This document shows positions 19,913 through 28,964 of a stretch of 64,000 nucleotides of DNA, in pieces (the stretch's first letter is position 1; every line of letters starts with the position of its first letter). The translations under genes and the position numbers were made by a program. This DNA is from Alloalcanivorax dieselolei B5. GTDB taxonomy: Bacteria; Pseudomonadota; Gammaproteobacteria; Pseudomonadales; Alcanivoracaceae. The stretch is from contig NC_018691.1 in assembly GCF_000300005.1 (NCBI RefSeq), forward strand, positions 186,001-250,000. The letters are read 5' to 3'. A model generated the notes under the pieces. It saw only the letters and a list, made by a program, of their open reading frames with translations, ran no database searches and was not told the origin of the DNA.

Positions 19913-20857
19913 ATGGGGGCTCGATGGCTATACATGTTGCCGGCGTTACTGCTCAGTGTGTTGGCGGTGATTCTGGCCTTCATCGGACTGGCGCGTGAGC
20001 CGGAATCTTCCGATACGTCTACCCCCGGGGTGGTCATGCAGGTTACGGAAGAGCAAATCGAAGAGGCACTCAAGCATAGCTACTGGGTGGCCTCCCGTGA
20101 GTTGAATATCGGGGCTACCATTAGTGACGATGACTTTCGCAAGGTTGGTGTTTCAGTACCTTTAGCCGAAGCCGTACCTTCCGATAAGCCGGTCAAGGGA
20201 AAACTGCTGCGGCGCAATGTCCGCGAAGGCGAAATTCTTTCGAAATCCCACTTGCAGGCCTCCAATCGGTTGGCAAGAGCCGTACCGGCGGGATTCCGTG
20301 CGTTTTCCATAGGCATTGACGATGTGGTTGCTACAGGGGGACTGCTTCAACCTGGTGACTTGGTTGATGTGCTTGCTCATTTCAAAAACGGTGGAGGTGA
20401 TGATAGTCAACCCACCGCCATGGTTCTCCTCAACAGTATTGAGGTGATGGCGGTCTACGGGAAGCTGGAAGACACCCCGACTGACCCGGAAGCCGAGCAA
20501 CAACAACGCCGTGGACGTAATGCCACCGCCGTCCTGGCGGTTCCAAGAGAAGAGCTGCCCAAGCTGTTCCTTGCAGATAGCAATGGAGATTTACGTCTGG
20601 CGTTGGCGGGCGAATCTCAACATAAGAAAGCACCTCAGGAAGGTCAGGATGAGCTGGAAGTGGCGCAGGTCGAGGCTGGCGGCGTAGAGGGGGCGGGGGA
20701 AAAGGATATCTCCGAGGATCCCATGCTTATGATCAAGATCAGCGATCTGTTTCCTGAAAAGAAAAAAGCACAACCGGTAAGACGAGCGCCGGCTTCGAGA
20801 GGCCAGCGTGTGGAAGTTTATGAGGGATCTACGTCCAGGAGCACCTATGTACATTAA
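19913..20857 (+). CDS. cpaB: Flp pilus assembly protein CpaB/RcpC
   Basis: This 314-residue protein has one N-terminal membrane helix (MLPALLLSVLAVILAFIGLA), then a SAF domain at about residues 58-118 (VASRELNIGATISDDDF, EGEILSKSHLQA). After it comes the conserved RAFSIGIDDVVATGGLLQPG and DVLAHF stretch of CpaB proteins. The C-terminal 70 residues are charged and low in complexity. AAGGAGAAGG precedes the ATG. CpaB probably guides the secretin through the periplasm. It overlaps cpaC by 11 bases. Confidence 0.88.
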   Translation: MGARWLYMLPALLLSVLAVILAFIGLAREPESSDTSTPGVVMQVTEEQIEEALKHSYWVASRELNIGATISDDDFRKVGVSVPLAEAVPSDKPVKGKLLRRNVREGEILSKSHLQASNRLARAVPAGFRAFSIGIDDVVATGGLLQPGDLVDVLAHFKNGGGDDSQPTAMVLLNSIEVMAVYGKLEDTPTDPEAEQQQRRGRNATAVLAVPREELPKLFLADSNGDLRLALAGESQHKKAPQEGQDELEVAQVEAGGVEGAGEKDISEDPMLMIKISDLFPEKKKAQPVRRAPASRGQRVEVYEGSTSRSTYVH

Positions 20858-22031
20858 ACAACGACAAAGCCCCAGCATCGTCGCGCCCGGCATTTTCCCC
20901 GGGGGGGCATACGGTATTTTCGCGGCGTGCGTCTTGTTCATGCTCCTGGCTGTATCCCGGGCTTCCTGGGCGGATGAGGACGCGCTGGACAAGGTGATGC
21001 GGTTGGCCCCCGGGGATCAGCGCGTGCTCGTGTTCCCTAGCCGGGTAACGAAAGTGGCGACCTCTGACCCGGAAGCCGCCGCCGTTTCCGTTAGTGCCAG
21101 TACGGAGCTGCTTTTGACGGCCAAAAAAGAAGGCTCTTCAGTGCTTTCCGTATGGCTCAATGGAAGCAGCGAGCCGCTGAGAAGCACGGTCGTGGTGGCC
21201 GCCACCGCTGGAAATGCGATGCCTTTTGGGACCCAGGTGCAAACGGATATTCGTATTCTTGAGGTCAGCCGTAGTGAGCTGAATGCCTTTGGGTTTCAGT
21301 ATTCGAACATCTTTGATGGAGCCGGAACCGAGGCGGGTGTCACCTCTCCGGCAACAGGTGCAAATGGGTTTAGCTTGTTTCGAATAGGTCGAAATTCCAC
21401 CACCATCATTAATGCGCTGGAAAGTGGCGGGTTTGCATATACGTTGGCGGAACCTTCCTTGACTGCGTTGAGCGGCCAGACTGCAACTTTTCTTTCGGGT
21501 GGGGAATTCCCCGTGCCTACCAGAGGGACAAACGACAGTGTTCAGGTGGAATACAAGAGCTTTGGTGTCGGCTTGGCCCTTACCCCAACAGTCATCGATG
21601 GAAATCAGATTATTCTGAAAGTTGCTCCTGAGGTGAGTGAGCTCGACTTCGGCTCTGCTATTCAAAGTGGCGGTGTCTCAGTACCTGGATTACGTGTCCG
21701 CCGCTCCGAAACCACGGTCTCCATGGCTCCCGGGGAAACCTTTATTATCAGTGGATTGGTCAGCCGGAACACGGTCAACAACAGTGATCGTATTCCCGGT
21801 CTCGGTAATCTACCGATCCTGGGTGTTTTCTTCCGCTCCGGCCGTATCGAACGGGAAGATAAAGAGCTGGTCATGGTGGTCACACCCCATTTGGTTTCCC
21901 CACAAAAATCCACTATGCCTCCAGGCACGTTGCCGGGAGCGGGCTATCACGACAGCAGTACGGGCTGGCTGGATATGATGACGGAAACCCGCCGCGGCTC
22001 GCAGCCCATCCGTCACGGCCTGAGCTGGTAA
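20847..22031 (+). CDS. cpaC: Tad secretin CpaC/RcpA
   Basis: This 394-residue protein forms the outer-membrane pore of the Tad system. After a signal region (AACVLFMLLAVSRASWADE) come the N0-like domain (LAPGDQRVLVFPSRVTKVAT) and the secretin domain, with LAEPSLTALSGQTATFLSGG, FLSGGEFPVP and VSMAPGETFIISGLVS, ending ELVMVVTPHLVSP. CCAGGAG precedes ATG 20847, inside the end of cpaB. The signal-coding part contains a G7 tract at 20901-20907. Confidence 0.9.
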   Translation: MYIKQRQSPSIVAPGIFPGGAYGIFAACVLFMLLAVSRASWADEDALDKVMRLAPGDQRVLVFPSRVTKVATSDPEAAAVSVSASTELLLTAKKEGSSVLSVWLNGSSEPLRSTVVVAATAGNAMPFGTQVQTDIRILEVSRSELNAFGFQYSNIFDGAGTEAGVTSPATGANGFSLFRIGRNSTTIINALESGGFAYTLAEPSLTALSGQTATFLSGGEFPVPTRGTNDSVQVEYKSFGVGLALTPTVIDGNQIILKVAPEVSELDFGSAIQSGGVSVPGLRVRRSETTVSMAPGETFIISGLVSRNTVNNSDRIPGLGNLPILGVFFRSGRIEREDKELVMVVTPHLVSPQKSTMPPGTLPGAGYHDSSTGWLDMMTETRRGSQPIRHGLSW

Positions 22032-22041
22032 GGAGAGAGTG

Positions 22042-23211
22042 ATGGACGGCACCATGCTGGCGGTAGTGGAAGACGCGGGTACGGAAGCCTGGTTGGATCA
22101 GGCGCTTCAAGGCCTGGGCCGCTTGGAAAAAGTGACACGCAGCGACTTGGGGCGTGTGCTTCGTATGCTTGAAGCTACCGGCGCGAGCGTAGCGCTGGTG
22201 GAGATGACCGATCGTGACGCCACCCAATCCATGGCGGTAATCAACGCCCTGAGTAATGCTCGCCCCTGGGTAACGGTAATTGCCGTAACACGTATCGCCG
22301 ACCAGGAAACCGTACTGCAATGCATGCGGTCTGGTGCGCGGGATTGTGTGATCGTGGGCAGCGACGGCGCTGAACTGCGTGACCGGCTGCGCCGTCACCA
22401 ACTGGTAAGGCCCAGTCATTGGGGAGAAGAACTGCAGTCCAAGGTCCGTAATCTGACTATGGTGACAGCGGTAACCCCACAAATTGACAGCGCCTTTTTT
22501 GCCCAGAATCTGGCGGTATCCATGGCCGCGCAAAGGCCGGGGCAAAGGATTCTGGCGATCGACATGGATGCCCGGGGCGATACGGTTTTCCATTCAGACA
22601 GCAAGAATAATTTCGACCTGGGGCAGCTTCTGTCCAGTCCGGATACGCTCGATGAAACCCTGATCGATACGGCCCTGGAGGAGTACCGGCCAGGCTTGCG
22701 GCTGCTTGCGGGCGGGCCTGGAAGCGACTTTCTCGGTGACCGGGGGGCCGACCTGTTTATCGCCCTGACCCGGCTAATGACCATGTTTGATCACATTGTC
22801 TTGAATGTGGGCGCGGTCAGCCAGTCCGCCTGGGTTCGGGTGATTGGCGTGCACGTGCGGGAGCTGCTGTTGCTGGCTAACCAGGAGGTGCCGGTCGTAA
22901 GAGCAGCCCGGGACAATATTGCCGACTGGCGGCCTTATTTGGCTTCCAACACGGACATCCTGGTTGTCGTCGATGGGTACGAACCCGCGGTGCCGCCCAA
23001 GGCGGATGAGTTGGGAGATAGCGTCGGTGCCGAGATCGCGGCGACTTTACCGATGGAGTGGAAACAGCGGCTGGAGGCCATCAACCTGGCCCAGCCAATC
23101 CTTGAGAGTGCGCCGAAAAGTGGCTATGGCAAGGCGGTGAAGGCCCTGTCGGCCCGACTGATGGGAAACACCAAAGCCCAAAGCGGTAAAGGCTGGCTTA
23201 AGAGAGCCTGA
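22042..23211 (+). CDS. tadZ: TadZ/CpaE-like pilus assembly protein
   Basis: This 389-residue protein has a receiver-like N-terminal half (about 1-130, with DRDATQSMAVINAL and SGARDCVIVG) and a ParA/MinD-like half. The usual P-loop of CpaE (GGVGTSTIA) is replaced by VTPQIDSAFFAQNLAVSMA, which has neither the glycines nor a lysine, while ILAIDMDARGD and LLAGGPGSDF retain the fold. It probably marks the pole or places the apparatus without ordinary ATP hydrolysis. AGGAG precedes ATG 22042. Confidence 0.82.
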   Translation: MDGTMLAVVEDAGTEAWLDQALQGLGRLEKVTRSDLGRVLRMLEATGASVALVEMTDRDATQSMAVINALSNARPWVTVIAVTRIADQETVLQCMRSGARDCVIVGSDGAELRDRLRRHQLVRPSHWGEELQSKVRNLTMVTAVTPQIDSAFFAQNLAVSMAAQRPGQRILAIDMDARGDTVFHSDSKNNFDLGQLLSSPDTLDETLIDTALEEYRPGLRLLAGGPGSDFLGDRGADLFIALTRLMTMFDHIVLNVGAVSQSAWVRVIGVHVRELLLLANQEVPVVRAARDNIADWRPYLASNTDILVVVDGYEPAVPPKADELGDSVGAEIAATLPMEWKQRLEAINLAQPILESAPKSGYGKAVKALSARLMGNTKAQSGKGWLKRA

Positions 23212-23253
23212 GGCAAAACGGCTAAGGCCCAAACTAAGGATGAAGGTGTCTGA

Positions 23254-24420
23254 GTGGCGGGACGAATTGACGACGAATACCAGCGATTGAAAGCCCACAC
23301 CCACAAAAGGGTGGTGGACAAGCTGGATGAAGATGGCGTGGAAGTGGGCGGCGCCAACCGTCAGCGTGTGGAAGACGCCATCACTCGTGCGGTGCATCAG
23401 TACATCGCGGAGCAACGCATTCCGATTTCCAATCAGGACCTGAACCAACTGGCCCGGGACATGATTGATGAGGTTATGGGCTTCGGTCCCTTGGAACCGC
23501 TGCTTCGTGATGCTCGGATCAACGATATTCTGGTGAATGGCCCGCAAAGCGTCTTTATTGAGATCGCAGGAGTTTTGCAAAAGGCAGCGATCCGCTTCAT
23601 TGATAACGATCACATCGTCCGCGTGGTCCGCCGGATTCTGGCGCCGCTGGGGCGTCGCCTGGATGAAGCCAGCCCCATGGTGGATGCTCGCTTGCCGGAC
23701 GGCTCACGCGTCAATGCCATTATTCCCCCGCTGGCGCTGGACGGGCCTTCCGTATCCATTCGGAAGTTCAACCGGCACCATCTTTCCGCCGAGGATCTGA
23801 TTCAGTCCGGGTCAATGACCGAGGAGTGCCTGCAAGTACTGGTGGCGGCGGTTCAGGGGCGACGGAATATTCTGGTCAGCGGTGGTACCGGTACCGGTAA
23901 AACCACCATGCTCAATCTGATCAGTCAGTACATTCCCAAGAATGAGCGGATCCTGACCATTGAGGATTCAGCCGAACTGGTATTGAGCCACCCCCATGTG
24001 GTGCGTTTGGAGACGCGCCCCGCCAATACCGAAGGTCGTGGCCGGATTACCGCCCGGGAACTGGTGATCAATGCTCTGCGGATGAGGCCAGACCGAATTA
24101 TCGTCGGCGAGGTGCGCTCAGGGGAAATCATCGAACTGCTGCAGGCCATGAACACCGGCCATGAAGGTTCCATGAGCACTATCCATGCTAACGGCACTCG
24201 GGAAGCGTTGGTACGTATCGAGACCTTGCTGGCGGTAAGCGGCTACGATGCCAGCGAAAAGGCGATTGCCCGTCTTATTGGCTCGGCGTTGGATATGATC
24301 ATTCAGCTTGTGCGGCTACCGGATGGACGCCGCATGATCAGTGAAGTGGTCGCGCTTGACCCTCGCGAGGATGACCCCTACCACATGGAATATGTCTATC
24401 GGGGGCACTATGACCGCTGA
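23254..24420 (+). CDS. cpaF: Tad secretion ATPase CpaF/TadA
   Basis: This 388-residue cytoplasmic ATPase drives pilus extension. The N-terminal part includes [15 protein letters not shown] and [15 protein letters not shown]. The Walker A motif GGTGTGKTT is at about residues 210-218, followed by [11 protein letters not shown] (Asp box), [14 protein letters not shown] (Walker B) and [12 protein letters not shown] (His box). It starts with GTG after GAAGG. Its last bases overlap the tadB start. Confidence 0.94.
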   Translation: MAGRIDDEYQRLKAHTHKRVVDKLDEDGVEVGGANRQRVEDAITRAVHQYIAEQRIPISNQDLNQLARDMIDEVMGFGPLEPLLRDARINDILVNGPQSVFIEIAGVLQKAAIRFIDNDHIVRVVRRILAPLGRRLDEASPMVDARLPDGSRVNAIIPPLALDGPSVSIRKFNRHHLSAEDLIQSGSMTEECLQVLVAAVQGRRNILVSGGTGTGKTTMLNLISQYIPKNERILTIEDSAELVLSHPHVVRLETRPANTEGRGRITARELVINALRMRPDRIIVGEVRSGEIIELLQAMNTGHEGSMSTIHANGTREALVRIETLLAVSGYDASEKAIARLIGSALDMIIQLVRLPDGRRMISEVVALDPREDDPYHMEYVYRGHYDR

Positions 24421-25330
24421 AGCTCTGCTTGGGGCCGCCCGTAATCTCGCCATCCTTGCGGTGGTGCTGATCGTAGCCCAACTGCTTTGGGTGGCTCTGC
24501 GCGAGAAGCAACAGGTTAAACGGAACGTGGCGGGCCGTTTGCAGGCCCATGCTGAAGTACCTGGTAGTGAGGAAACAGCGCACATCGCCAACGGACGTTA
24601 TCAGCGTCTTCTGGTTAAAGCTGGTATGTCCTTGGATCAGTCCTCGTTGACGATGGGGGCTCTGCTAATTCTCGCTGCTATCGGGTTGGTGCTGGTGTTC
24701 CTGGGGCCGTTCTGGTTGCCGTTAGTGCCCGTGGCTGCCCTCCTGCTTGTCACAGTGCTATGGAAAGTGCGTTACGAACGGCGCCGCCGGGTCATTTTTG
24801 AAAGCCTGCCGGGGCTGATCGACAACGTCATTCGAGGCATCGACGCCGGGCGCTCCTTGGACCAGGCCATGGTGGACAGTTTTCGAGATGCTCCTTCCGT
24901 GTATGAGGCTCTGTCGTTCCGTATCCGCAGCGCGGTGGAATCCGGCCGTGATTACACCGATCTTCTGGATGATTTCGCCGAGCTGTATCAGATCCCGCCT
25001 CTGGTGTTCGTGGCCGTGGCGTTGCGGACGTCCAACCGCTTCGGCAGTGCGGTTCGCCCGATCCTGAAGCAGACCTCCCGGGCTTTGCGTTCTCAACAGG
25101 AGTTGCGGCGCGAGTTCATGGCCGCCACGGCGGAGACCCGTTTCACCGCTATCGCCTTCTCCGTGTTGCCGCCGGGCATAGGTGTGGCGTTGATCGCCAT
25201 GAACAAGGGCTTCAGGGATGTTCTTCTCGATACACAGTCTGGGCACATCATGTTGGCGGTGTCAGGGGGGCTGATTTTATTGGGTATAATCATCATTTTC
25301 AAAATGGTGCAGGGGGTGGGCCGTGGCTAG
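24410..25330 (+). CDS. tadB: Tad inner-membrane platform protein TadB
   Basis: This 306-residue protein is a type II secretion F-domain membrane protein, with one helix near the N terminus, two at about 70-115, the soluble F domain (LPGLIDNVIRGIDAGRSLDQ, YQIPPLVFVAVALRTSNRFG) and two C-terminal helices. It starts with the ATG at 24410 that overlaps the cpaF stop. It should form the base platform together with TadC. Confidence 0.88.
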   Translation: MTAEALLGAARNLAILAVVLIVAQLLWVALREKQQVKRNVAGRLQAHAEVPGSEETAHIANGRYQRLLVKAGMSLDQSSLTMGALLILAAIGLVLVFLGPFWLPLVPVAALLLVTVLWKVRYERRRRVIFESLPGLIDNVIRGIDAGRSLDQAMVDSFRDAPSVYEALSFRIRSAVESGRDYTDLLDDFAELYQIPPLVFVAVALRTSNRFGSAVRPILKQTSRALRSQQELRREFMAATAETRFTAIAFSVLPPGIGVALIAMNKGFRDVLLDTQSGHIMLAVSGGLILLGIIIIFKMVQGVGRG

Positions 25331-26183
25331 TTTATTTATGGCCATCGTGCTGGCCTTTGTTGCCGCATGGCTGGCTGTATTCCAAAGCCGGCGATGGGAG
25401 CAGCGGCGCAATGTTCTGGAGCGGCTCAACCAGCAAAAAGGAGATGAAGAACAGGGCAACTTGGCTCTGTCCGGTCTCTCTCATCGCCTTACCCGGATTG
25501 GATTCGTCCGGCAGGATTTCAATGAGGTCCATACAGCACTCAAGATCACTGGGCGAGGGGCTAACAATATACAAAACACTTATCTGCTGGTGTGCTGGCT
25601 GATTCCCATCGTAATGACCGTGATTGGCGGCCTTATTTGGGGCGTATTCGGTGCCTTGGCTCTCGGAGCCATCGGTTTCATCGGGTCCCGGCGTTACGTT
25701 CGCGCGCTCGCCAAACGCTCCTGCTATCAGCAGAACCTGGAATCCATCGAGCTGGCTCAAGTGCTGCGAATGCTGCTTGAAGCGGGGCTTTCCATCGAGC
25801 GTGCGTTCCGCATCGCCGCCCTGCAGGCACGCCCTCTTATTCCTTCCCTGGTTTACCGCCTGGACCGTTTTAACCGTCTCATGGACAGCGGCGCTGATCG
25901 AGGAGATGCGTTGGATGATATCGGAGAAGGCAAGGAAATACCCGTGCTGCATAACCTCACTCGTCTTCTGAAGCAGGCGGGAGTTCTGGGTGGCGGCATT
26001 ACCGAAAGTATTGAACAGGTAGTAACCGAGGCACAGGAAATTGAAAAAAGTCGCGTCAAAGAGCAGGTGAACAAACTTGGGGCCAAGATGACCGTGATCA
26101 TGATGGCGCTGATGTTGCCGGCACTCTTCATCATTATTGGTGGTCCGGCGGGCATGAATATCGTACAGGCGCTGTCGCGCTGA
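25323..26183 (+). CDS. tadC: Tad inner-membrane platform protein TadC
   Basis: This 286-residue protein is the second F-domain protein. It has one N-terminal helix, a cytoplasmic part, two helices at about 80-120 (LLVCWLIPIVMTVIGGLIWG) and the F domain with LAQVLRMLLEAGLSIERAF. It ends with MTVIMMALMLPALFIIIGG, the hallmark last helix. Translation starts with GTG inside the end of tadB. Confidence 0.88.
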   Translation: MASLFMAIVLAFVAAWLAVFQSRRWEQRRNVLERLNQQKGDEEQGNLALSGLSHRLTRIGFVRQDFNEVHTALKITGRGANNIQNTYLLVCWLIPIVMTVIGGLIWGVFGALALGAIGFIGSRRYVRALAKRSCYQQNLESIELAQVLRMLLEAGLSIERAFRIAALQARPLIPSLVYRLDRFNRLMDSGADRGDALDDIGEGKEIPVLHNLTRLLKQAGVLGGGITESIEQVVTEAQEIEKSRVKEQVNKLGAKMTVIMMALMLPALFIIIGGPAGMNIVQALSR

Positions 26184-26203
26184 ATGAGGCAGGAGTAATC
26201 ATA

Positions 26204-26893
26204 ATGAAATGGACACAATGGGGTCTCGCATTCGGGGTAATGGCGGCGTTGGGTGGTTGTGCCCATCAGCAGCCGACTACGCTCGGTGATGGAATTGGTA
26301 ATTTTGAACCAGAAATCAAATGTGGTTCTGAACCCGCTCCTGAGCAGAGAGTGGAGCTGGAGATGGTGGACACCTTGATGGCACGGGAGCGGAACTATGC
26401 TGCCCTTGCCCAGCTTCAGAAGGCGGCTCAAAGCAACGTCGAGTACTGGCAACGTTACGGGCAGCTTCTGGCGTTGACAGGAGACCTGCCGACCTCAAAA
26501 CGTGTATTCAACATCATGCGTGATGAATGCGATAGCGGTGAGTCTTACCACGGGCTTGGCATGGTGGCATTGAAACAAGGCAACCTTGACGAGTCGCTGG
26601 CTAATCTGGAAAAGGCCGTGCGCAAGCTGCCCGCTTCCGCCGCGGTTAGAAACGATTATGGCTACGCCCTTCTTATGGCGAAAGATTACACCGCCGCCCA
26701 GCGCCAGCTCAGAACCTCCCTGGAGCTTCAGAATGGTACGGGCAAAGTCCGCCAGAATCTCGCGGTTGCCTATTTGCTGGATGGGAATGAACAGGGGATA
26801 AAGGATCTCCAGGAGCAATATCGCTTTACGGACGATGAGTTGAATCATGCCAGAGGTCTGGCCTTCCAGATTGCGGAGATTGATTATGAATAA
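26204..26893 (+). CDS. tadD: TadD-like TPR lipoprotein
   Basis: This 229-residue protein has a lipoprotein signal with lipobox LGGC (cysteine at about residue 19). It then has at least three tetratricopeptide-type helical pairs, such as ESYHGLGMVALKQGNLDESL and NDYGYALLMAKDYTAAQRQL. TadD lipoproteins assist outer-membrane assembly of the secretin. It overlaps the next small gene by 8 bases. Confidence 0.85.
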   Translation: MKWTQWGLAFGVMAALGGCAHQQPTTLGDGIGNFEPEIKCGSEPAPEQRVELEMVDTLMARERNYAALAQLQKAAQSNVEYWQRYGQLLALTGDLPTSKRVFNIMRDECDSGESYHGLGMVALKQGNLDESLANLEKAVRKLPASAAVRNDYGYALLMAKDYTAAQRQLRTSLELQNGTGKVRQNLAVAYLLDGNEQGIKDLQEQYRFTDDELNHARGLAFQIAEIDYE

Positions 26894-27173
26894 GTCTATT
26901 TTAATAGTGTTGACTTGCATTGCGTCGTCTACCGCAATAGCTCAGGAAAAAAGTTATGAGTTCGGGCTGTCGAACAGCGTATCCAATCCCCAGCGCGAAA
27001 CCGTGACGGACTGGCTTTTGGAGCAGCAACGCAAGTCACCTGCTTCTCAACAGAGCGAGCTTCCTGCTCAGCTGTACGTGGACAGTCAGCGGCGGATTGG
27101 CGACACGTTTAAGTCCAAGATACCGGAGAGTCTTCAAGAGAAGGCTAACTCGATGAAGAAAAATAGTAATTGA
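26886..27173 (+). CDS. Small exported protein, DUF3613-like
   Basis: This 95-residue protein has a signal peptide (ILIVLTCIASSTAIAQ) followed by a short mature part with ETVTDWLLEQQRKSPASQQS and ELPAQLYVDSQRRIGDTFKS. That layout fits the DUF3613 proteins found in Tad loci of pseudomonads and Burkholderia. Translation is coupled to tadD. Function unknown. Confidence 0.65.
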   Translation: MNKSILIVLTCIASSTAIAQEKSYEFGLSNSVSNPQRETVTDWLLEQQRKSPASQQSELPAQLYVDSQRRIGDTFKSKIPESLQEKANSMKKNSN

Positions 27174-27201
27174 TCAGCGACACTGCCAAGAGGGCTCCAT
27201 C

Positions 27202-28854
27202 ATGAATCAGATGAGTTCATTGCCCGGAAAACAGAACGGAACCGCGCTTACTTGGGTGGTTTCTTTGTTTTTTATCTTCATGATGGGAGCTTTGGTCATT
27301 GATGGATCCCGGCTTTATCACGATAAAAGGAAGCTCCAAACGGTAGCAAACAGTTTAGTGACGGAGCTGGCCAATGAGGTTCAGACTTGTGGCGATGTGG
27401 CTTCATCCATTGATTTATCTGGAGAGGCTAAGACAGCTCTTTCCAATATGAGCGCTCTTCCTTTTCCTGTGGAAGATGTCGATATTGGATATGCGGAGTT
27501 GGTTTCGGTTGATAGTCGCAAAGTAGGTGAAGGGCGGGTATACGTAGTTAGTAAGGTTGAGGATAGATATAGAAGTAACGGAGTTTCGGTGTCTATATCA
27601 AAAGATGTCGATGGGTTGCTTGGTTTTGTCATGAGTGAGCCATTGATTGCCGAAGCCTCTGTCAGAAAGGAACTGATAGCTGGTGTCCGAATTGATAGTG
27701 GTGTTGCCACTTTGGATCCCTCTTCATCCCAGCTTCTCGGTCTGGTATTTGGGGAGATTCTTGGAACAGACTTTTCTCTGAGTGTGACGGGGCTGAATGA
27801 TCTCGCGGGTGTCGTGACCGATGTCGGCAGTTTGGTCCAGGATCTTGGTGTGGACTCAGTCCTTGATGCTTTAGATGTGGCTACAGTGCTGGAAGCGGTG
27901 CTGAATTCTACCGAGGGTTTGACTGCTCCAGCAGCAGGCGTTCTTGATGCCCTTATAGATTCAGCCGCAGGCAATAATTTGTCGTTGGAGGATGTGATCC
28001 AAGGTGTCACGGAGGCTGAGGTTCCACCGGGCTCAGAAGCGCCCACTCTAGATCTTATTACATCAATAATTTTGAATGTGGATCATGCGCTGCCCAGTCC
28101 AATTGAGATTGATTTAAATGACGGGCTTGGAATTCCCGTTATCTCCGATTTGCTATCCACACTTGGTTTGGCAGAGACAAAATTGGAGTTGGATATAATG
28201 CCGGCTCCTGGCTTCATTCTGTCTTCCGCCAGAAAAAATGAGGATGGTGAATGGCCCAGCGCGAGAAGTACGAATATATCGGCTCGAATTTTGACACGTG
28301 TAGGACTGGGAAGTGCATTAACATTAGTCGATGTTGATCTGGGAATTAAAGCGGCAAGTGCTATGGTAACGCTGACAGGAGCCGATTGCGTTTCAGGCTC
28401 CAATAATGTTGTAAGTGCTATTGATGTGGCGGGCTCATCCGACCTGCTCAGAGTAGACGCAAAAATTGAAGTTGTTGAGAAATTGGTCACCGTAGGGTTT
28501 GATCCTCAGGAAAGGCCGGGGGGGGGCATTACAGATAGCTTCGATAATGTCGATATCGGTTTTTATGGTCGGGATGGAAACATGATGTCTGTTCAGTTTG
28601 ACGGGACAGACGAAGCTCTAGGTGACCTAGTGGCTGATTTGCTCGATAGCCTGGAGTTGAGGCTGCTCGGTATTAATTTGGGGGGGATTTTGAATTCGAT
28701 TGTTTCCCCATTGTCTGATGTGGTTGGTGACCTTCTGAATGGGCTGCTGGGGCCTCTTCTAAGTGCTCTCGGAGTGTCGCTGGTTCCCTCAGAGATGGTT
28801 TTGGAGTCTGTGGGGCAGTCCTACACCTTAATAGAGCATGGTATCGATCAGTAA
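27202..28854 (+). CDS. Large TadG-like pilus assembly protein
   Basis: This 550-residue protein has an N-terminal TadE/TadG-type helix (TALTWVVSLFFIFMMGALVI, then DGSRLYHDKRKLQTVA) and a long periplasmic region unlike anything I recognise, rich in Leu, Val, Asp and Gly (VTDVGSLVQDLGVDSVLDAL). The last 70 residues are strongly hydrophobic and amphipathic (LLNGLLGPLLSALGVSLVP). Only four or five cysteines occur. Its DNA is visibly richer in A and T than the core genes around the locus. It contains a G9 tract at 28518-28526. It is followed by a clear terminator, so it closes the Tad operon. Confidence 0.65.
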   Translation: MNQMSSLPGKQNGTALTWVVSLFFIFMMGALVIDGSRLYHDKRKLQTVANSLVTELANEVQTCGDVASSIDLSGEAKTALSNMSALPFPVEDVDIGYAELVSVDSRKVGEGRVYVVSKVEDRYRSNGVSVSISKDVDGLLGFVMSEPLIAEASVRKELIAGVRIDSGVATLDPSSSQLLGLVFGEILGTDFSLSVTGLNDLAGVVTDVGSLVQDLGVDSVLDALDVATVLEAVLNSTEGLTAPAAGVLDALIDSAAGNNLSLEDVIQGVTEAEVPPGSEAPTLDLITSIILNVDHALPSPIEIDLNDGLGIPVISDLLSTLGLAETKLELDIMPAPGFILSSARKNEDGEWPSARSTNISARILTRVGLGSALTLVDVDLGIKAASAMVTLTGADCVSGSNNVVSAIDVAGSSDLLRVDAKIEVVEKLVTVGFDPQERPGGGITDSFDNVDIGFYGRDGNMMSVQFDGTDEALGDLVADLLDSLELRLLGINLGGILNSIVSPLSDVVGDLLNGLLGPLLSALGVSLVPSEMVLESVGQSYTLIEHGIDQ

Positions 28855-28886
28855 GGGCGAGGCTTGGGGTCAAGTCTTGCCCTTTT
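28855..28886 (+). terminator. Rho-independent terminator of the Tad locus
   Basis: GGGCGAGGCTTG at 28855-28866 pairs with CAAGTCTTGCCC at 28871-28882 (two G-U pairs) around GGGT, followed by TTTT. It begins at the base after the stop of the tadG-like gene. Confidence 0.85.
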
Positions 28887-28964
28887 CCTGCTATAAAGCG
28901 CCCTCTATGGGGAGCTGCTGATGCTCACGGGAATCTATATATTATCCAAAAAGGAAGCTAAACC

